Source: Areca catechu (taxonomy: Eukaryota > Streptophyta > Magnoliopsida > Arecales > Arecaceae). Taken from it: a stretch of DNA of 64,000 nt. The stretch spans positions 104,282,942 to 104,346,941 of the forward strand of contig CM038044.1 in assembly GCA_021397845.1 (NCBI GenBank), written 5' to 3'. Positions 22,141 to 31,619 of the stretch are shown in pieces. Numbering within the stretch: the first letter of the stretch is position 1; every line of letters starts with the position of its first letter. The position numbers and the translations under genes are program-made. Below the pieces are notes generated by a model that saw only the letters and a program-made list of their open reading frames with translations, made no database searches and was not told the origin of the DNA.

Positions 22141-22689
22141 ATATCTTGATGTATTATTTTTAATGTGTATAATTTTTTATTTCTACCACTTCTCAAGTCG
22201 CTACTACAACTAAGGGGGAGCTACTATGTTGGGGCCTCAACTTCTAGCCCAACTATAACCAAATCCCTAATAATAATTGGGCCACATCGCAACCTAACCC
22301 TTGCTATGCTCCAATAGTTGCTTCAAGCCCAAACAACAATCTAGCACATACTAAGCAATTAGTCGAAGCCCAATCTAGCTTCACATCTAGTCTAATAATA
22401 ACTCAGCTATCCAATCTTTCATATATGAAGTTTGATTTTGCACAAGAACATGCATGCCTATTCATCGAAGATGCACCAGTCCTAGCTACCCAGTAATCAT
22501 AATATCTGACTAACCAACTCCACTACTAGGAGAGGGTGACATCCATAACCATAGTCTACCATAGTCCAAGGCTGCCACTTTCTCATCACATCCCATGATC
22601 ACCCACTCCAAGGCTAGCATCTCAAAGCATAATCTGAATATGCTAATATTGTATTATCATCTATTCCTCCTAAACCTCAGAGTGTCTAT

Positions 22690-23400
22690 TCAGCCTTAAA
22701 ACATCTTGGTTGGATAGCTGTTATGTATGAGGAGTTAGATGCTCTTGTAGCAAATTGAACCTAGAAACTTGTCCCGCGAGACCCCTCGATAAACATAGTC
22801 AATTGCAAATGGGTGTTTAAATCAAAGCTCTATGCAGATGGGATGCCTAACCAACTATAAGCCTATCTTGTAGCAAAAGGCTTTTACCAAGAAGAGGTTG
22901 TTGACTTTCTAGAAACTTTTAGTCCGATAATTAAATCGAACAGCATTCGCATTATTTTATCGATTGCTACTATTTGAAATTGGCCAATTCGCTAACTAGA
23001 CATCAAGAACACCCTCTTATATGGCAATCTCGATGTTCCTATTTATATGGAGCAATCACTTGGCTTCTACGATCTATCCTATCCCGATCATGTTTGCTTA
23101 CTTCGACATGCTTTATATGGGCTCAAACAAGCCCCTCAAGCATGGTTCGATAAGTTCAGCAACTTTTTTATTGGATATGGTTTGTTTTGCAGCAACGCTA
23201 ATCCATTACTATTTTTTTTTTGCCACGATGATTGTACTATTATTATGTTACTCTATATTGATGACATCATCCTTACAAGCTATTGTCCAAAACTTTTAGA
23301 CCGCCTTATTAATGCCATCAGTCAGATGTTTCCTATGAAAGATCTTAGCCTACTTAATTATTTCTTAGGGATCAAAGTTAGTCACTCATCTAATTGACTT
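22690..23400 (+). pseudogene. Copia D reverse transcriptase
   Basis: NCKWVFKSKLYADGMPN, YLVAKGFYQEE, ETFSPIIKSNSIRIILS, then a clear stretch from 23047: HALYGLKQAPQAWFDKFSNF, LLYIDDIILTS with the catalytic YIDD intact, and SLLNYFLGIKVSHSSN followed by a stop. The N-terminal part is broken by several stops. Between integrase and RT (22200-22690) only a degenerate linker is visible. Confidence 0.85.
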
Positions 23401-24180
23401 TTTCTTTCTCAGAGAAAATATGCTTCAGATCTTTTAGCTCGGGCCTCCATGGAGCAATATAAATCGTTGGCCATCCCCATGACTAACAAAGTCCACCACT
23501 CAAACATGATGCTCAATCATATAATGATGTCTCGCACTATCGAAGCCTCATTGGAGCTCTTTAGTATCTTACTTTTAGATGCCCAGATCTTTCACTTGCA
23601 GTTAATACTATGTGTCAACATATGCATGCTCCAACTATAGCTCATTTTCAAATGGTCAAACACATACTCTGATATGTTTGAGGCACTTCTACCTTAGGCT
23701 TTGCATTTTGGCCCATAGCTCATTGAACTTGTCTACTTTTATTGATGCAAATTGGGTGGGATGTAAAGTCACGCATCATTCCATCATGGGATATTATTCC
23801 TTTCTTGGCTAAAATTATGTTTTCTGGTGTGCCAAGAAGCAATCCACTATGTCTTGATCCATCACTGAAGCCAAATATCAAGCTCTTGCTTTAGCTACTG
23901 CCAAACTCATATAGATTTCATTTATACTTTGTAACATTGGGGTTCCATAATCTCGAGCCTCACTACTTTTCTCCGACAACTTATCTACATTACATCTCAC
24001 AGCCAATCCGATCTTTAATGCTCGAACCAAGCACATTGAAATAGATTATTATTTTATTCAGGAAAAGGTTGTCCTAGGATCTATTATTACTCACTATGTT
24101 CTGTTCTCTACACAACTTACTAATATATTTACAAAACCACTGACCCGGGATAACTTTATCGATCTATAGAATAAACTCGG
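23401..24180 (+). pseudogene. Copia D RNase H
   Basis: SQRKYASDLLARA continues the RT thumb. Later FIDANWVGCKVTHHSIMGYY gives the Asp block, then VFWCAKKQ and SITEAKYQALALATAKL. The end ADNLSTLHLTANPIF-like sequence, HIEIDYYFIQEKV and FTKPLTRDNFIDL mark the C-terminus. Frames are interrupted by stops and shifts. It would degrade RNA in the RNA-DNA hybrid. Confidence 0.83.
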
Positions 24181-24221
24181 ACTATGGTCATTACCATCAT
24201 CTGATTTGAAGGGACGTATTG

Positions 24222-24720
24222 AGGCCAAAATCATTAAAGTAAAAAAAAAACTGGCTCACAATGTTCTTTCCACCTCGGTATAGAGAAGATCACTGAAATA
24301 ATCCAAGTACGGGCTGATCTCGATTTGGCCTTCCATTCCATAATTGTAAGAGAAGATATTCTTTTGATTTTGTCTTCCATTCTAGAATTACAGGAGGAGA
24401 TATTCTATTGATTTTATCTTTTATTCTAGAATTGTAGGAGAAAATATTCTCTCAATTTTATCTTCCATTCCAGAATTGCTGGAGGAAATATTCTCTCGAT
24501 TTTATCTTCCATTTCAAATTGTCAGAGGAGATATTCTTTCAATTTTGTCTTCCATTCCAAAATTGTAGAAAGAGATAATGTAGAGAGTTTTTTCTTAATT
24601 TCATTTCTAAAAATATTGGAGGAGATATTCTTAATTCTTCATGTATAAATTCTTAACATGAGATTAATGAAATGTAATGAATTTTCAAATAATTCCTTCT
24701 AAAATTTTTTTTATCTTTTA
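24222..24720 (+). repeat. Probable Copia D 3' LTR
   Basis: Follows the pol end and a short purine run GAAGGGACG. The likely start is TGAGGCCAAAATC at about 24222. The end is not defined; AT-rich sequence runs to about 24720. No second copy is in the window, so both borders are estimates. Confidence 0.5.
24331..24592 (+). repeat. 44-bp minisatellite, six copies, in the D LTR
   Basis: Units begin TTCCATTCC or variants at 24331, 24375, 24419, 24463, 24507 and 24550. Each holds AATTGTAGGAGGAGATATTC-like sequence and ends in a GATTTTRTC-like word. Spacing is 44 bp, last 43. Confidence 0.9.
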
Positions 24721-24724
24721 GATT

Positions 24725-25320
24725 CTTGGAAATGGCACACCGTGTCCTTTGCTAGTATAGCAACATTAATCAAGTCCATCCTTTGTGCAGCACCGATTCA
24801 TTTGTTATGCTGTTGTCCCATACAAAAGGTTGGAGAAAGTTATCAGAAATTTCCAGTAGAGACATGATGCTGCTGCTCATAAAATTCATACAATGGCTTG
24901 GCAAATTATTTGTCAGGTCGGAGCCCTTGCTTACTAAATCAGATGGTAGACTAACTTTAAACAGTGAAAGTTTATGGATTTGTATGGTCTCATCCAAGTA
25001 CTCTCTCTGCTGATTGATCATTATGAATCAGCTAGATATTGATCTTAAATTTGGAAACCCATATCCTCAACAGGGGGGAAAATTGCATCTCAATTTCATC
25101 AGTTTATTGGTGCAGGACAATGAATACATTCCATTACTTACCCTTGGTTCAGCTCATTTCTACTTTTGAAGATGCCTATTCCAACTAACATGGATTTTCT
25201 TAAAGTAATCTGACAATTGATTACCTCTTTGGTGAAAATGAGTGATGGAATGTCAATCTATTTCCACAATGTCTTCCTCAATTAGTTGTTTAGCAAATAT
25301 TATTGACACCTCGAGTCACT
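24725..25320 (+). pseudogene. Unidentified decayed coding relic, possibly host-derived
   Basis: In the frame through 24788 the conceptual translation is protein-like and unlike the retroelements: HRFICYAVVPYKRLEKVIRN, AAHKIHTMAWQIICQVGALA, KFMDLYGLIQVLSLLIDHYE and, further on, MSDGMSIYFHNVFLN, separated by TAG, TAA and TGA codons that could all derive from CAG, CAA and CGA by C-to-T change. I do not recognise the family. It lies between the D LTR and the SINE. No introns are visible, so a processed or captured fragment is possible. An alternative open frame at 24783-25013 is less protein-like. Confidence 0.4.
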
Positions 25321-25532
25321 GGTGAGCAGGAAGGTCATCTACATTGGAGTGGTAGTTATTTTTTTTATAGAAAAAAGGGTGAGGGGAGGGGGGCGAACCC
25401 CCCCGGTGTAGCTCCCCACTCGGGTCCCAACCCGTTAGACCTTTGTTCGATTCAGGCTGTAATTTTTTTGCATGCCCTCCCCACCAACTGGGTGAGTACG
25501 TCAGCCTAACCCCACTATGGCGCTGGAGTTTT

Positions 25533-26098
25533 TGTCATGCCCCGAATCCAGCATCGAAATCGGCATGCGATCAAATGCATAAATTCTAGGTTTTATCCTA
25601 GAGATCATGCAAGGCCTAGGTACACAAGAGTCACTTACCTACTAGAGCTAACCAAAAAAATACCCAAATCAGTATGTATCTGAAATTTGCATGATATCCT
25701 TCTGCTCTGAAGGTTGTTCCCTAATAAAAAGAGAAAGAACCAGTCCAAAACAGCATCAAAGTCCTCTAAAAAATTCTCTAAAACTATCAAAAACCTTTCA
25801 GGCCATTAGATCTGAGATCAACACCTCAAACCGCATCCAAATCTGATTCCAAAAGCCTCTGATCAAGCCTAAACTCTCTCAGATTCATCCTAGCCGTTCG
25901 ATCAGGTGATCGAATGGTCCAGATCAAGCAGAAGGCCTATGGACCATCGTGGACCATGAGAAACGGGTTGGGAAATGCCCACAATGCCATCGCTTCTGGG
26001 TGGGCTAAGCCCACGTGCCAACGCGCTCGCATGCATGGGCCTGGGCCGTGTATTGCTTACCCGCCGCTTCGGGCCGGGCCACCCACCGCGTGCCCTGT
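25533..26098 (+). repeat. Left LTR-like end of the composite, plus orientation
   Basis: Starts TGTCATGCCCCGAATCC, the kind of start known from plant Gypsy LTRs. Homology with the right end covers about the first 90 bp and again about 25690-25735. The rest, including a GC-rich part at 26030-26098, has no partner in the window. The 3' border is estimated. Confidence 0.55.
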
Positions 26099-26237
26099 AA
26101 GTATCTTAAGAGGTAGCAAGTACCTTAAGAGGTAGACTAATTGGAAGTTAGAGAAAGATATGAGGGTTGGTTACTTCCAAGGTTTAAATCTCAATCGAGC
26201 TAATTTCGAGAACGAAATTATTTTAACGGGGGGAGAA
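26099..26237 (+). pseudogene. 3' end of a Gypsy pol with polypurine tract
   Basis: The segment with RYEGWLLPRFKSQSS, a stop and FRERNYFNGGRM matches the usual terminal residues of plant chromovirus pol, where FRGRNFFKGGRM-like sequence precedes the 3' LTR. A purine tract ACGGGGGGAGAA (26226-26237) follows, and TGTGAGAATT at 26238 could be an LTR start. Two 16-bp near-copies around CTTAAGAGGTAG lie at 26102-26135. Confidence 0.55.
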
Positions 26238-27342
26238 TGTGAGAATTGAGCAGTTGGGCTAAAGTCGGCAGGCCCAGCCGACTTCAACCCAGCGAAAAAA
26301 AAAAACAGGGCAGAGAGGTGTCGGAACAAGGGACTCATCCTCTCCCATATCCGGTAGGAGTTCTCGCCAGATATCGTGAAGGAAGAGCCATAAGGGGAGA
26401 GGGAGTTGGTCAACGTCGGGGTTGGGGTTGATTGGGACTCCAGTTAGTGCAGTTTTTCCCTTCTTTAAATGTCAAGGGACTGTCGATGGATTTCTTTAAT
26501 ATGTTAAGGAAACGAGACACCACGCTCCACCTTGCGAAATGCCCGGGATCTCATTGATGCTGTCATGGCCATGAAAGGAACCTCACCAGGGAAGGATTGG
26601 GGCACACCATCCGCTCCCGTCACGGAGGTGTGCCCCCATGGGGCTGTCAACGATAGAGAGAACTAGAGAGGGAGAGAAAAAAATCAAGAATGGGGAGAAA
26701 GAGACTTGGCCTCTTCTTGCAACTTTCTGTCCACTACCGGCTCTACACATACAAGATATATATATAGCCCCTGAGTCAATCTAACTCAGCCCAAAAACTC
26801 TCTCTCTCCCCCCAGGCCAACACATGAGCTTTAAACCCGTCAGAAAAGTCGACTCGAATAGACCTTGAGTTGACTCGACCAGACCATGAGTCAACTCGAA
26901 CAAATCTCGAGCCGACTCGACCAGAACTCCAACCTACTATCGGCTTGCAGGAATCGACTCCTCAATAGCCCAAGCCGACTCCAACCTCAAGATCTCTAAA
27001 CCCAGATCTTCAGCCTCCTCGAACACCCCCAGGAAATGCTTGGCACACCTCCAAGCACCCAGGGATCGCCTCCAGCATCCCTGCCATGGTCTTCTAAGTC
27101 TCTCCAAAGCTTGGGAGCACCACTCAAATCCCAACAAAATCCCCATCCATCATCATCAATTCGAGCCCATCATGCCACGCACACCATCCTCCTCTCTGGT
27201 GAGCGACGGAGAGTCTCTTCAAGCACCGGTGAGTCCGGTTGTTTTTATTTCAACTTTTAGGGAAGTTTATCGAGTTTTTCTTTTTTGGATTCCCGTTTGG
27301 TTTGGGCCGTGGATCACCGGAGGCCACACCGCCATCCACTCC
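26238..27342 (+). repeat. LTR-like sequence with GAGTCGACTC cluster
   Basis: Follows the PPT and starts TGTGAGAATTGAGC. A TA run (26756-26764) near ATATATATAGCCCC may be a promoter region. At 26848-26985 several copies of GAGTTGACTCGACC / GAGCCGACTCGACC occur. No second copy of this LTR is seen, so the extent is uncertain. Short proline-rich ORFs are not called. Confidence 0.4.
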
Positions 27343-27916
27343 TGATGGGGACCTGAAAACCTATTTTATTTTATTTGAGTCCATTAGTCCTGTGTCACTT
27401 AAGTCAAAGTGAGCCACTTGAGTCCTGTAATAAAGTGGGACAACTAAGTCAGTTGAGTCCACTTAGTCGGGTCTAGTTGTTTTAGTTCAGTCAAGAGTCT
27501 AGTTAAGTTATTCAAGTCAAGAGGAGAGTCATCAACATGAGATTCACCAGACCCCTCTAACCAGAGCCAGCCTTCATGCACCTGGACCCTTTCCTACCAC
27601 CAAGCCCATAAGAGAGCTCCAGCCTAAGATAGGCCCACTGTTGACCGGTCCACCAGGGTTTCTTGGCCCACAAGTTAGGGTTTTTTAGCCTTTAAGTAAT
27701 GTACCCTGGGGTGAATCTATAAATACCATCCCTCCCCTCTTGTATTAAATATCATTTTTTCTATGAATACAAACTAAAGTTATTTTGATTGAGTTTTGAG
27801 TTTTCTCTGGATTGGAGTGGGTGTGACGCCCGGGTTCCTGGTTCTTGAGTACAAGCCCTAATCCTCTGGTGACTTCTAAACTCGCAAGTGATCATCCCCT
27901 GCTCTGTCCTGCATCA
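27343..27916 (+). repeat. Element K 5' LTR
   Basis: 574 bp, TGATGGGGACC to GTCCTGCATCA. TATA-box candidate CTATAAATACC at 27718-27728. Matches the right LTR closely; the right copy lacks a short segment. Confidence 0.9.
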
Positions 27917-27919
27917 ACT

Positions 27920-27931
27920 TGGTATCAGAGC
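27920..27931 (+). promoter_or_regulatory. Element K primer binding site, tRNA-iMet
   Basis: TGGTATCAGAGC, three bases after the 5' LTR. Confidence 0.92.
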
Positions 27932-29180
27932 CCAGCATATTAGGGTTTTCTCCTTTCCCCGGCTTTCCATCATTCCTTCTGTCCAGATCTTCGTGTAGCT
28001 TCTCAAACTTCAGTCAGCCACCGAGGCCCGTCAACACCCTGCACCTGAGCCCCTCTCCCCTACTGCCATTGCCTGTGAAGCATGCCTCTATCACCGTCGA
28101 TCTAGAAGTTCTCGCCTGTGAAGCCCATCTCCAACCTTTTGCCTCTGTCCCATGACCCAACCCCAACATCCAGTAGACGAGTCCCAAGGCCCAAGCCGCC
28201 ACCTCTGCCCTCGCCAACCCCGACCTTGGCCGAGTGGCCGGCCACGATGTCCAATCTGCCCCTCCCGTCGGATCTATCCCAGCACCCGATCGGTGCCTCC
28301 TCGTCGGACCCCCTATGACCGTGACTCCCGTGACCACTGCCCATCCGCAACGATGCCAATCAGACACCCAATAAGAGCCGATCGTCGCCGCCTGCCGATC
28401 TCTCGCCGGTCCAGACTACCCATCTTCGTTCGATGCCTTCCATGGTCACTGCTACCCTGTGCCGCAGATCCACGTCGACCGTCCATGCTGCCCATGCCCA
28501 TGACGCTTCACCATCTGCACTCCCCTACCTGAAGCCGACCACCCCCGAACCAGTGAGGAGCCGTCCTCCCCCCCTTCCGACCACCAGTTTCCTCCTTCAG
28601 AGTTCCTCCAGTCACTTGAGATTCGGTCTTCCGTGCAGCACCATTCCACCATCTCCACAGCAGCCAGAGACCTACCTCCCGTCCGTGAAGAAGCTGCCAA
28701 TGGCGTCCTTAGTGCCATTACCGACGAAGCCCATCAACGAAGTCTCCCCGCGCTACTGCTTGCTCTCCGGTGCCATCGCCGGTGAGATCTGGCAGGAAGA
28801 CCCCCTGCTCCGTCCAGTCCCTTCGATCGGTGGAGAAGAAACCTACTGTTGGCACGAACGTGAAAGCAGTTCACGTTCTCTAATGCCGACTTTAGGTTTG
28901 CACAAATCTCAGAGCAGGACTATAGGGATCTCAAAGCTGCATACTGCACACTCCTTAGAGCGTAGAGTCCTCAGAGCTGCACGATCTTCTGGGCTGCACA
29001 TATTTCAAAGCAGCACCAATTTCAGAGTGGCACGGTTCCTAGAGCTCCTCTTTATTTCAAGTTTATTTGGATATTTTTGGGTTTATTTGATTGTATCTGT
29101 TTTATGGGTTTGTTTTTTGATATACTTGGATTCGGTTCCATCAAATCCATGTTAAGCTTGACTCAACGGAGTCGAGTTCT
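27932..29180 (+). other. Element K internal region, GC-rich, possible captured sequence
   Basis: The 28000-28800 part is far richer in G and C than its surroundings and has overlapping open frames on both strands (longest 28433-29155, plus strand, 240 codons, Pro/Ser-rich start). Such overlap is common in GC-rich sequence, so none is called a gene. No zinc knuckle, protease or RT motif is visible. A short series near 28915-29040 repeats AGAGCTGCACR-like words. It could be a remnant gag or a captured host exon. Confidence 0.5.
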
Positions 29181-29196
29181 CCCCACCGCAGGAAAA

Positions 29197-29747
29197 TGAT
29201 GGGGACCTGAAAACTTTTTTTTTTTTATTTGAGTCCATTAGTCCTGTGTCACTTAAGTCAAAGTGAGCCACTTGTGTCCTGTAATAAAGTGGGACAATTG
29301 AGTCAGTTGAGTCCACTTAGTCTGGTCCAGTCATTTTAGTTCAATCAAGAGTCCAGTTAAGTTGTTCAAGTCAAGAAAAGAGTCATCAACAGGAGATTCA
29401 CCAGACCCCTCCAACCAGAGCCGGCCTTCATGCACCTGGACCCTTTCCTACCGCCAAGCTCGCAAGAGAGCTCCAGCCCAAGACAGGCCCACTGTTGACC
29501 GGTCCACCAAGGTTTCTTAGCCCTCAAGTAATGTACCCTGGGGTGAATCTATAAATACCACCCCTCCCCTCTTATATTAAACATCTTTTTTCCCATGAAT
29601 ACAAACTAAGATTATTTTGATGGAGTTTTGAGTTTTCTCCAGATTGGAGTGGGTGTGACACCCGGGTTCCTGGTTCTTGAGTACAAGCCCTAATCTTCTG
29701 TGACTTTTATGCTCGCCAGCAATCCTTCCCTGCTCTGTCCCACATCA
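29197..29747 (+). repeat. Element K 3' LTR
   Basis: 551 bp, TGATGGGGACC to CCCACATCA. TATA-box candidate CTATAAATACC at about 29550. Confidence 0.9.
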
Positions 29748-29848
29748 ACTTCGATTCACCAGGCTCTCTCCGGTAGCCACCTCCCATGGCCATCATCGAC
29801 GACCATGGGGAGGCTGGCTCAGTTGAACTAAGGAAAGAGCAGTAGGGG

Positions 29849-30003
29849 GTTCGGGAAGAAGAGAAGAAAGAAAAAAAAAGAGTTATTTTTGATTCGGGAG
29901 AAAAGAAAAAAAAAAGAAAGAGGAGAGAGAAAGTGAAGAGAAAGAAAGTGAAGAGAGAGAAGATAAAGAGAGAGAAAGAGGAGAGAGAAAGAGGAGGAAA
30001 ATT
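29849..30003 (+). repeat. Purine (GA/AAG) tract
   Basis: About 155 bp made almost only of A and G, with GAGAGAAAGTGAAGAGAAAG-type words, broken by TTATTTTTGATTC near 29882. In the minus sense this is a CT tract within the LTR-like end. Confidence 0.85.
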
Positions 30004-30365
30004 TCATATAAATATTGGAAGGGTGATCGAAAGGTTTTATTCTAAAAATTCATGAGATTAGGATTTACGGATGAATCGTAGAAGGAATTTGGGTAAAAGG
30101 TTTGCATTTACAATTATCCTAGGATTATTGATTAAAAAATTGTTATTGTACCTGTAGGGAATCAGTCTTCTGAGCAGGAAGACGTCGTGCAAATTTCGAG
30201 TACGGACTAGTTCAGGTGTAGATAGTTGATTCTTGAGAGGTAATGAATTATGTATTGATCACCCATTTATGCATATATTTTACGTGGCTTGACTTGATCC
30301 GAGCATATATATATATATATACAGCTGCACGCATCTGTATTTTATACATCATGTTTTAAAGGAAA

Positions 30366-30590
30366 GTGACACCGGTTATCGAGTGGGTTGGACCATGACA
30401 CTGGTTATCGAGTGGGTTGGACCATGCTACCGGTTATTGAATGGGTTGGACCATGACACTGGTTATCGAGTGGGTTGGACCACGATACTGGTTAATGAAT
30501 GGGTTGGATCATGACACTGGTTATCGAGTGGGTTGGACCACGATACCGGTTATTAAATGGATTGGACCATGACACTAATTATTGAAAAAT
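30366..30590 (+). repeat. 29-bp minisatellite, about 7.5 copies
   Basis: Repeats of GACACTGGTTATCGAGTGGG followed by TTGGACCAT. Alternate units differ (GATACCGGTTATTGAATGGG), giving a 58-bp higher-order pattern in the right half. The last unit is degenerate. Confidence 0.92.
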
Positions 30591-31619
30591 CATAAAAGAC
30601 ATGTTTTGACTACATTGATGAAGTGTAAATGAAGTAAATACGGTATTTGGACTAGCCATGCTATAGTAGCATCGTGGTTACACGGCCTGAGCCACGGGCT
30701 TTGTATGTGGGAGCCGGCCACGGGCAGTTAGTACATGGGACAGCCGAGCCACGGGCTTAGAACATGAGCAGGATCGACCATAGTATGTATGGTCGCTTTG
30801 CGGTTGCCAGTCGTGGGCTGGTATATGACCGTGGCTAGTCCAAAATCCTAAAGATAAAGATTGATTAATGGAAATTGGCAAAGAAAAATATAGTTTTTCA
30901 TAGTTTTGCCATACATGATATTTGGATTGTGTGACTGCATGATATGATATTGTAGTATGTTTTTGCTATTTCCAAATATATATATTATTACTGGTGTGAT
31001 CATATGGAAACCTTACTAGGCTATAAAGCTCACAACCCCTATTTTTTTTCTTCTCAGAATTGTGCAAGATCTTCGAGCTTGGGTGTAGATTGAGTTCGTA
31101 GAGAAATGATGAGTAGCTAGAGAGTTATTATTACCAAGCAGATGATTGAAGGATTGACTGAAATTGTAATCATATGAGTTGTGCTATTTTCTTTGTATGA
31201 GATATTTTCTTATGAATTGTGATCAATTGTAGGATGGAGGATTGAAATTATAGGGAAACATTTTTAGGCCTAGAATGATCTCTAGGATAAAACCTAGGGT
31301 TTGTGCGGCCAGTCGCGTAACCGATTCTGGTACTGGATTCGAGACATGACAGTTTTGGCCGCTCAGCCCCCCAGTCACATATCCCAAAATTAATCTAGAA
31401 TTTAATTGAGTCACCCGCAGGATCATTCCTTGAACCCGTGATCAGTGGATTATACACAAGAGCTGAGCCGCGCCTTAACCAACCGCACTACCACCGTAGT
31501 GGTGGAGTGGCAGTTTTTAGAAGCAAGTTTGTGTGCATGATCTATATATAAGTAAGCTTCCAATACTATCTACTGTGGTAGCAAATATAGCATGGATTTG
31601 ATGCTGTAAGGCTTGTAAA

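Larger units (their letters stand above)
21255..24720 (+). mobile_element. Copia D, old decayed element, 5' part missing
   Basis: Begins in the middle of pol at the Copia B junction and runs GAG-pre-integrase, integrase, RT, RNase H, then a probable 3' LTR with a 44-bp minisatellite. Stops and frameshifts are frequent throughout, so it is among the oldest pieces here. Gag and the 5' LTR should lie left of B, outside the window. The INT and RT style differs from A, B, C and G; the lineage is uncertain. Confidence 0.85.
27343..29747 (+). mobile_element. Element K, small non-autonomous LTR retrotransposon
   Basis: Direct LTRs at 27343-27916 and 29197-29747 bracket a 1.28-kb internal region that has a perfect tRNA-iMet PBS but no gag or pol motif. 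A purine-containing stretch CCCCACCGCAGGAAAA precedes the right LTR. Target duplication ACTCC (27338-27342) versus ACTTC (29748-29752), one mismatch. Size and lack of pol fit a TRIM/LARD-like element that would need enzymes in trans. It lies in the composite. Confidence 0.85.
25533..31351. mobile_element. Composite LTR-derived insertion with inverted LTR-like ends
   Basis: Perfect flanking duplication GTTTT (25528-25532, 31352-31356). The left end (TGTCATGCCCCGAATCCAG) and the reverse complement of the right end (TGTCATGTCTCGAATCCAG) are homologous: both go on to CTAGGTTTTATCCTAGAGAT, and later to GAAATTTGCAYGAYRTC and a TTCCCTA word. So one LTR family lies at both ends in opposite orientation. 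Inside are the 3' end of a plus-strand Gypsy pol (26099-26237), further LTR-like sequence, element K (27343-29747), a purine tract and a minisatellite. No complete coding region remains. Confidence 0.6.
29753..31351 (-). repeat. Right LTR-like end of the composite, minus orientation
   Basis: In the minus sense it starts TGTCATGTCTCGAATCC and includes the words shared with the left end; further on come GGGGTTGTGAGCTTTATAGC (31021-31040), a minisatellite (30366-30590) and a polypyrimidine tract. The inner border is estimated. It continues across the K insertion into the region left of 27342. Confidence 0.5.
25345..31515 (-). mobile_element. SINE-like element split by the 25533-31351 composite
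   Basis: The two outer pieces, 25358-25532 and 31352-31502, form one element of about 320 bp on the minus strand. A tRNA-like head lies at the right: reading down from about 31500, GTGCGGTTGGTTAAGGCGC resembles a box A region and ACGGGTTCAAGGAATGATCC a box B region. A T-run at 25359-25366 on the plus strand would be the poly-A tail. The flanks show a 13-bp duplication with one mismatch: TGGAGTGGTAGTT (25345-25357) and TGGAGTGGCAGTT (31503-31515). The family is not identified, and head sequence could also come from another tRNA-derived repeat. Confidence 0.6.

Noticed and set aside
27919..29155. Long overlapping ORFs on both strands in element K as host genes
   Set aside because: High GC lowers stop frequency on all frames; no start context, domain or intron structure is visible, and they lie between two LTRs.
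30366..30590. CRISPR-like array
   Set aside because: Units are contiguous tandem repeats without spacers, in a plant retroelement; a minisatellite.
25533..31351. DNA transposon with terminal inverted repeats
   Set aside because: The inverted ends continue as LTR-like sequence of Gypsy style and no transposase is visible; kept only as an open alternative.
31430..31500. Functional tRNA gene
   Set aside because: Only box A/B-like words are present; no cloverleaf can be closed and it is part of a repeat with target duplication.
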